From positions 413,889 to 477,888 of the forward strand of contig NZ_LQBK01000004.1 in assembly GCF_001483755.1 (NCBI RefSeq): a stretch of 64,000 bases of DNA. Reading direction: 5' to 3'. The stretch comes from Kocuria rosea subsp. polaris. GTDB taxonomy: Bacteria > Actinomycetota > Actinomycetes > Actinomycetales > Micrococcaceae. Under the pieces are notes generated by a model, which saw only the letters and a list, made by a program, of their open reading frames with translations, was not told the origin of the DNA and searched no databases. The position numbers and the translations under genes are program-made. Positions 60,695 through 64,000 of the stretch are shown one piece after another; the stretch's first letter is position 1, and the number at the start of each line of letters is the position of its first letter.

Positions 60695-61516
60695 TCAGCG
60701 CAGCTTCATCTGCCGGTTGACGTCCTTGTAGAGGAGGTACCGGAAGCGGCCGGGCCCGCCCGCGTAGCAGGCCTGGGGGCAGAACGCCCGCAGCCACATG
60801 AAGTCGCCTGCCTCCACCTCGACCCAGTCCTGGTTGAGCCGGTAGACGGCCTTGCCCTCGAGGACGTAGAGCCCGTGCTCCATGACGTGGGTCTCGGCGA
60901 AGGGGATCACCGCGCCCGGCTCAAAGGTCACGATCGTCACGTGCATGTCGTACCGGACGTCGTCCGGGTCCACGAAGCGGGTGGTCGCCCACTTGCCGTC
61001 GGTCCCCGGCATGGCCGTCGGCTCGACCTCCTGCTCGTTGGTGACGAACGGCTCCGGCACCTCGATGCCCTGCACGTACTCGTAGGCCTTGCGGATCCAG
61101 TGCAGACGGGCGGGCTCGCCGCCGCGGTTGCGCACGGTCCACTCGCACTCCGGCGGGAGGAACGCGTAGCCGCCGGGGGAGAGCTCGTGCTCCTCCCCGT
61201 CGACGGTCAGGACGAGCGCACCCTCCATGAGGAAGAGCACGCCCTCCACGCCGGACTCCGTCTCGGGCCGGTCGCTGCCGCCGCCGGGGCCGACCTCCAC
61301 GATGTACTGCGAGAAGGTCTCCGCGAAGCCGGACAGGGGCCGCGCGAGCACCCAGACCCGGGTGTCCTCCCAGAACGGGAGCCGGCTGGTCACGATGTCC
61401 CGCATGGTCCCGCGCGGGATCACCGCGTAGGCCTCCGTGAACATCGCCCGGTCCGTGAGCAGCTGGGTCTGGTCGGGGTGGCCGCCGTGCGGCGCGTGGT
61501 AGGTGGTCTCGGTCAT
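60695..61516 (-). CDS. allE: (S)-ureidoglycine aminohydrolase
   Basis: A 273-residue bicupin that releases ammonia from (S)-ureidoglycine to give (S)-ureidoglycolate in allantoin breakdown. The C-terminal cupin carries the manganese ligands in FAETHVMEHGLYVLEGKAVY and the Gln in FCPQACYAG. The N-terminal cupin has GVEGVLFLMEGALVLTVDG. Its presence implies the allantoate amidohydrolase route rather than allantoicase, although that gene is not in this window. The ATG overlaps the stop of the upstream DUF6986 gene by four bases. Confidence 0.93.
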   Translation of the reverse strand: MTETTYHAPHGGHPDQTQLLTDRAMFTEAYAVIPRGTMRDIVTSRLPFWEDTRVWVLARPLSGFAETFSQYIVEVGPGGGSDRPETESGVEGVLFLMEGALVLTVDGEEHELSPGGYAFLPPECEWTVRNRGGEPARLHWIRKAYEYVQGIEVPEPFVTNEQEVEPTAMPGTDGKWATTRFVDPDDVRYDMHVTIVTFEPGAVIPFAETHVMEHGLYVLEGKAVYRLNQDWVEVEAGDFMWLRAFCPQACYAGGPGRFRYLLYKDVNRQMKLR

Positions 61517-62859
61517 CTGAAGTCGCCTCCGGTGGTCGATGCGGCCGGTGCCGCGGCCTTGGGATGGGCCAGGGAGAAGAGCTCGTGCTCGCCGATGCCG
61601 GCGCTCTGCTCGAGCTCCTCCCCGGAGATCGCGCCGCACAGCACGCCGCGGTGGACGAAGCGGGCCAGGGCGCGAGCCGTGGCGGGCTCGTCCATGATCT
61701 CCGACTCGATGCCGTGCACGTAGTTCTTCAACCGCAGCGCCGCCGGGGGGAAGCCCTCGCGGTAGAAGAAGTACGTGGCGAGGTAGCGGGTGGGCAGCTG
61801 GTGCGCGTGCAGGTCCCAGCCCTGGTAGTAGCCCCGCTCCAGGGAGCGGCGCACCAGGCGGGCGTGCAGCCGCCAGGCGGCCAGCTTCTGCTGCTCGTTC
61901 CCGGTGGGCAGGATGTTCGTGGAGCCGTCGGAGAGCCGCACCCCGGTGCCGGCCACGGCGACCTGCATGACGGCCTTGGCGTGGTCGGCGGCCGGGTGCT
62001 CCATGGACTGGTACTGAGCGGCGATCTGCAGGGAGTCGGAGTAGTCGTAGGTCCCGTAGTGCAGGGCCTCGACCCGTCCGTCCGTCCGGTGGAGCATCGC
62101 CGGGATGGGGCAGGCGCCGTCGGCTCCCAGGATCATCGGGGCGGTCTCCATCTGCACCTCGAAGCGCAGCCGCCCGGCGGGCAGACCGAGTCCCGCCTCG
62201 AGCTGTTCGCAGGCCTCGACCATGACGTCGACCTGCTCCGGGGTGCTCACCTTGGGCAGGGTGAGCACGAGGCCGCGGGGGAGGCCGTCCTCGCTGTGCC
62301 CGGCCTCCCGCAGTCCGCCCTCGTGCACCAGGGTGGTGACGAACAGGTCGAGCGTGCGCAGCCCGCGGTCCCGGGTGGCGGCCTCGAAGCACTTGAAACG
62401 GATCCCGATGTACGGCGGCGCGGTGCCCTCCCGGACGGCCAGGGCCACGGTGTGCGCCGCGCGCACGACCCACTCGTCCTCCTCCTCGTCCCCGCGGTCG
62501 CCGAAGCCGTCCTCGAAGTCCAGACGGACGTCCTCGATGGGCTCGGTGGCGAGCTTGTGCTCGACCGCTCGGACCACCCGGTCGACCAGGCCGGGGTCGG
62601 CACCCTCGGGAGCGACCTGCGCCGCGAGGGAGGCCGCCCCGAGCCCGGCCACGGCCTCGGCGGCGCGCTCTCCCCACTGCCGGGCGGTCGCCGGGGTGAA
62701 GCTGTCGGCGGGGAGGTAGACGGTGTGCACCGGCTGGCGTGTCCCCGGGTCCCCCGGATAGGACCGCCGGAGCAGCTCGTCGGTGCCGGCCAGCCGCTCG
62801 GCGGCGCGCTGCCGGAAGGCCGTGCCCAGCGTCCCGGCGCCCTGGACGTCGGCGCTCAC
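61513..62859 (-). CDS. DUF6986 / HpcH-HpaI-aldolase-like protein in the purine cluster
   Basis: A 448-residue predicted TIM-barrel protein related to the CitE/HpcH aldolases and malate synthase. Seen are VRLDFEDGFGDRGDEEEDE (the metal-binding acidic stretch), LVLTLPKVSTPEQVDVMVEA, RLRFEVQMETAPMILG and GTYDYSDSLQIAAQ. I know it as a conserved neighbour of malate synthase in actinobacterial purine clusters, without an assigned reaction. Its GTG overlaps the malate synthase stop and its own stop overlaps allE, so the three are translationally coupled. It could act on glyoxylate or a condensation product of it. Confidence 0.85.
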   Translation of the reverse strand: MSADVQGAGTLGTAFRQRAAERLAGTDELLRRSYPGDPGTRQPVHTVYLPADSFTPATARQWGERAAEAVAGLGAASLAAQVAPEGADPGLVDRVVRAVEHKLATEPIEDVRLDFEDGFGDRGDEEEDEWVVRAAHTVALAVREGTAPPYIGIRFKCFEAATRDRGLRTLDLFVTTLVHEGGLREAGHSEDGLPRGLVLTLPKVSTPEQVDVMVEACEQLEAGLGLPAGRLRFEVQMETAPMILGADGACPIPAMLHRTDGRVEALHYGTYDYSDSLQIAAQYQSMEHPAADHAKAVMQVAVAGTGVRLSDGSTNILPTGNEQQKLAAWRLHARLVRRSLERGYYQGWDLHAHQLPTRYLATYFFYREGFPPAALRLKNYVHGIESEIMDEPATARALARFVHRGVLCGAISGEELEQSAGIGEHELFSLAHPKAAAPAASTTGGDFR

Positions 62860-64000
62860 TTCGTGGCCACCCGGTCGCGGTCGGACTGCTCGAGCAGCTC
62901 GTAGGCGGGCAGGGTGAGGAAGTCGACGTAGTCCTCGCCCAGCACCAGGTCGGCGATCAGGGCGGCCGCGGGCTCGAAGTGCGCCTCGTAGGACTCCTGG
63001 TCGACCTCGCCGCGAAGAACCTCCTTCTGCCGCTGGAGCTCCTCGGCGACGAGCTCACGGGTCGCGGTGTTGCCGGTGTCCTCGTAGACCACGCCGTTGC
63101 GGATCTGCTGCCAGATCTGCGAGCGGGAGATCTCGGCGGTGGCTGCGTCCTCCATGAGGTTGTGGATGGCCACGGCTCCGTTGCCGGACAGCCACACCGC
63201 GGTGTAGCGGATCGCCACGTAGAGGTTGGCCGCGAGCTCCTGCTGGGTGCTCACCCGCCCGGCGCTGGCGACATCGAGCAGCTGCTCGGCGCTCACCTGC
63301 ACGTCCTCGCGCAGCCGGTCCACCTGGTTGGGTCGCTCGCCGAGGACCCGGTCGAAGACCTCCCGGCACGTCGGGACGAGGTCGGGGTGGGCCACCCAGG
63401 ACCCGTCGAAGCCGTCCTCGGCCTCGCGGGTCTTGTCCGCGCGCACCTTGGCGAACGCGGCCTCGGTGGCCTCCTGGTCCCGGCGGTTCGGGATGACGGC
63501 GGCCATGCCGCCCATCGCGAAGGCGCCGCGGCGGTGGCAGGTCCGCACGAGCAGCTCGGTGTAGGCGCGCATCAGCGGGGCGGTCATGGTGATGGTGGAG
63601 CGGTCCGCCAGGACGAACTTCTCACCGGCGTCCCGGAAGTACTTGATGATGCTGAACAGGTAGTCCCAGCGCCCTGCGTTGAGCCCGGAGGCGTGCTCGC
63701 GCAGCTCCCAGAGGATCTCTTCCATCTGGAAGGCCGCGGGGATCGTCTCGATGAGCACGGTCGCCCGGATCGTGCCATGCTCGATGCCCAGGTGCTCCTC
63801 GGCGAACGTGAACATGTCGTTCCACAGCCGGGCCTCGAGGTGGGACTCCAGCTTCGGCAGGTAGTAGTACGGTCCGTGCCCGTTGGCCAGCAGGAGCTTC
63901 GCGGTGTGGAAGAAGTGCAGGCCGAAGTCCACGAGCGCGCCGGAGGCCGGCTGCCCGTCCACGGTGACGTTGTGCTCGGGCAGGTGCCAGCCGCGGGGCC
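62856..64000 (-). CDS. aceB: Malate synthase A (5' end beyond the window)
   Basis: The C-terminal 380 or so residues of malate synthase (normally about 530-540), which condenses glyoxylate with acetyl-CoA to malate. The visible part begins PRGWHLPEHNV, then LVDFGLHFFHTAKLLL, YYYLPKLESHLEARLW and IEHGTIRATVLIETIPAAFQ, all typical of the A isoform. The C-terminal domain has SRSQIWQQIRNGVVYEDTG. The reading frame stays open to the window edge, so the start is missing. In this place it drains purine-derived glyoxylate into the citric acid cycle. It overlaps the DUF6986 start by four bases. Confidence 0.95.
   Translation of the reverse strand, partial: PRGWHLPEHNVTVDGQPASGALVDFGLHFFHTAKLLLANGHGPYYYLPKLESHLEARLWNDMFTFAEEHLGIEHGTIRATVLIETIPAAFQMEEILWELREHASGLNAGRWDYLFSIIKYFRDAGEKFVLADRSTITMTAPLMRAYTELLVRTCHRRGAFAMGGMAAVIPNRRDQEATEAAFAKVRADKTREAEDGFDGSWVAHPDLVPTCREVFDRVLGERPNQVDRLREDVQVSAEQLLDVASAGRVSTQQELAANLYVAIRYTAVWLSGNGAVAIHNLMEDAATAEISRSQIWQQIRNGVVYEDTGNTATRELVAEELQRQKEVLRGEVDQESYEAHFEPAAALIADLVLGEDYVDFLTLPAYELLEQSDRDRVATK

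Overview
The window is about 72-74% GC, gene-dense, and uses many GTG starts and ATGA/GTGA stop-start overlaps. The gene content (two DinB/mycothiol-type enzymes, an actinobacterial-type purine cluster, Micrococcales-like lipid genes) suggests a chromosome of an actinobacterium of the Micrococcaceae, most like Kocuria. That placement is an inference from gene content and style; no rRNA is present. I see no tRNA, rRNA, CRISPR array, IS element or prophage.

Layout. 0.06-5.3 kb: an Lrp/AsnC regulator, a likely minus-strand operon (unknown protein, DesK-type sensor kinase, NarL-type regulator, exported His/Tyr-rich protein) and a SRPBCC protein with a low-complexity tail. 5.3-14.8 kb: metabolic and maintenance genes (ilvD, SDR, ChaB-like, TauE/SafE, aldehyde dehydrogenase, recQ, RibD-C reductase, FAD hydroxylase) plus tandem repeats and a long perfect hairpin. 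14.9-23.2 kb: the most unusual locus, a four-gene minus-strand unit ending in a 1797-residue multicopper oxidase. All four canonical copper motifs are present, but in the permuted order III-IV-I-II. The upstream genes are a DUF2182 membrane protein, a Cys-rich DUF1326 protein and an unrecognised beta-rich protein. 23.4-34.5 kb: uracil-DNA-glycosylase-like protein, TetR/MFS efflux pair with a 28-bp perfect palindrome, DinB proteins, M23 peptidase, BBE-like oxidase, formamidase pair, serine hydrolase and MarR. 35.1-40.5 kb: a set of pterin-synthase-like, glycosyltransferase, methyltransferase, MDR, CDP-alcohol phosphotransferase and UPF0104 genes, probably for an unknown glycoconjugate or lipid. 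40.6-44.7 kb: a secreted coiled-coil rod and a peptidoglycan amidase.

44.7-64 kb: purine salvage and catabolism. Xanthine dehydrogenase (xdhA-xdhB-xdhC), a nucleoside deaminase, an NCS2 purine permease, 8-oxoguanine deaminase, allantoinase and ureidoglycine aminohydrolase lead from purines towards glyoxylate. Glyoxylate carboligase, tartronate semialdehyde reductase, hydroxypyruvate isomerase and glycerate kinase convert glyoxylate to phosphoglycerate. Malate synthase (cut by the window end) converts it to malate. A DUF6986 TIM-barrel protein of unknown function is translationally coupled between malate synthase and ureidoglycine aminohydrolase. Uricase, OHCU decarboxylase and allantoate amidohydrolase are not in the window and may lie beyond 64 kb. 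Palindromic candidate operators sit in the two intergenic regions that would control this regulon.
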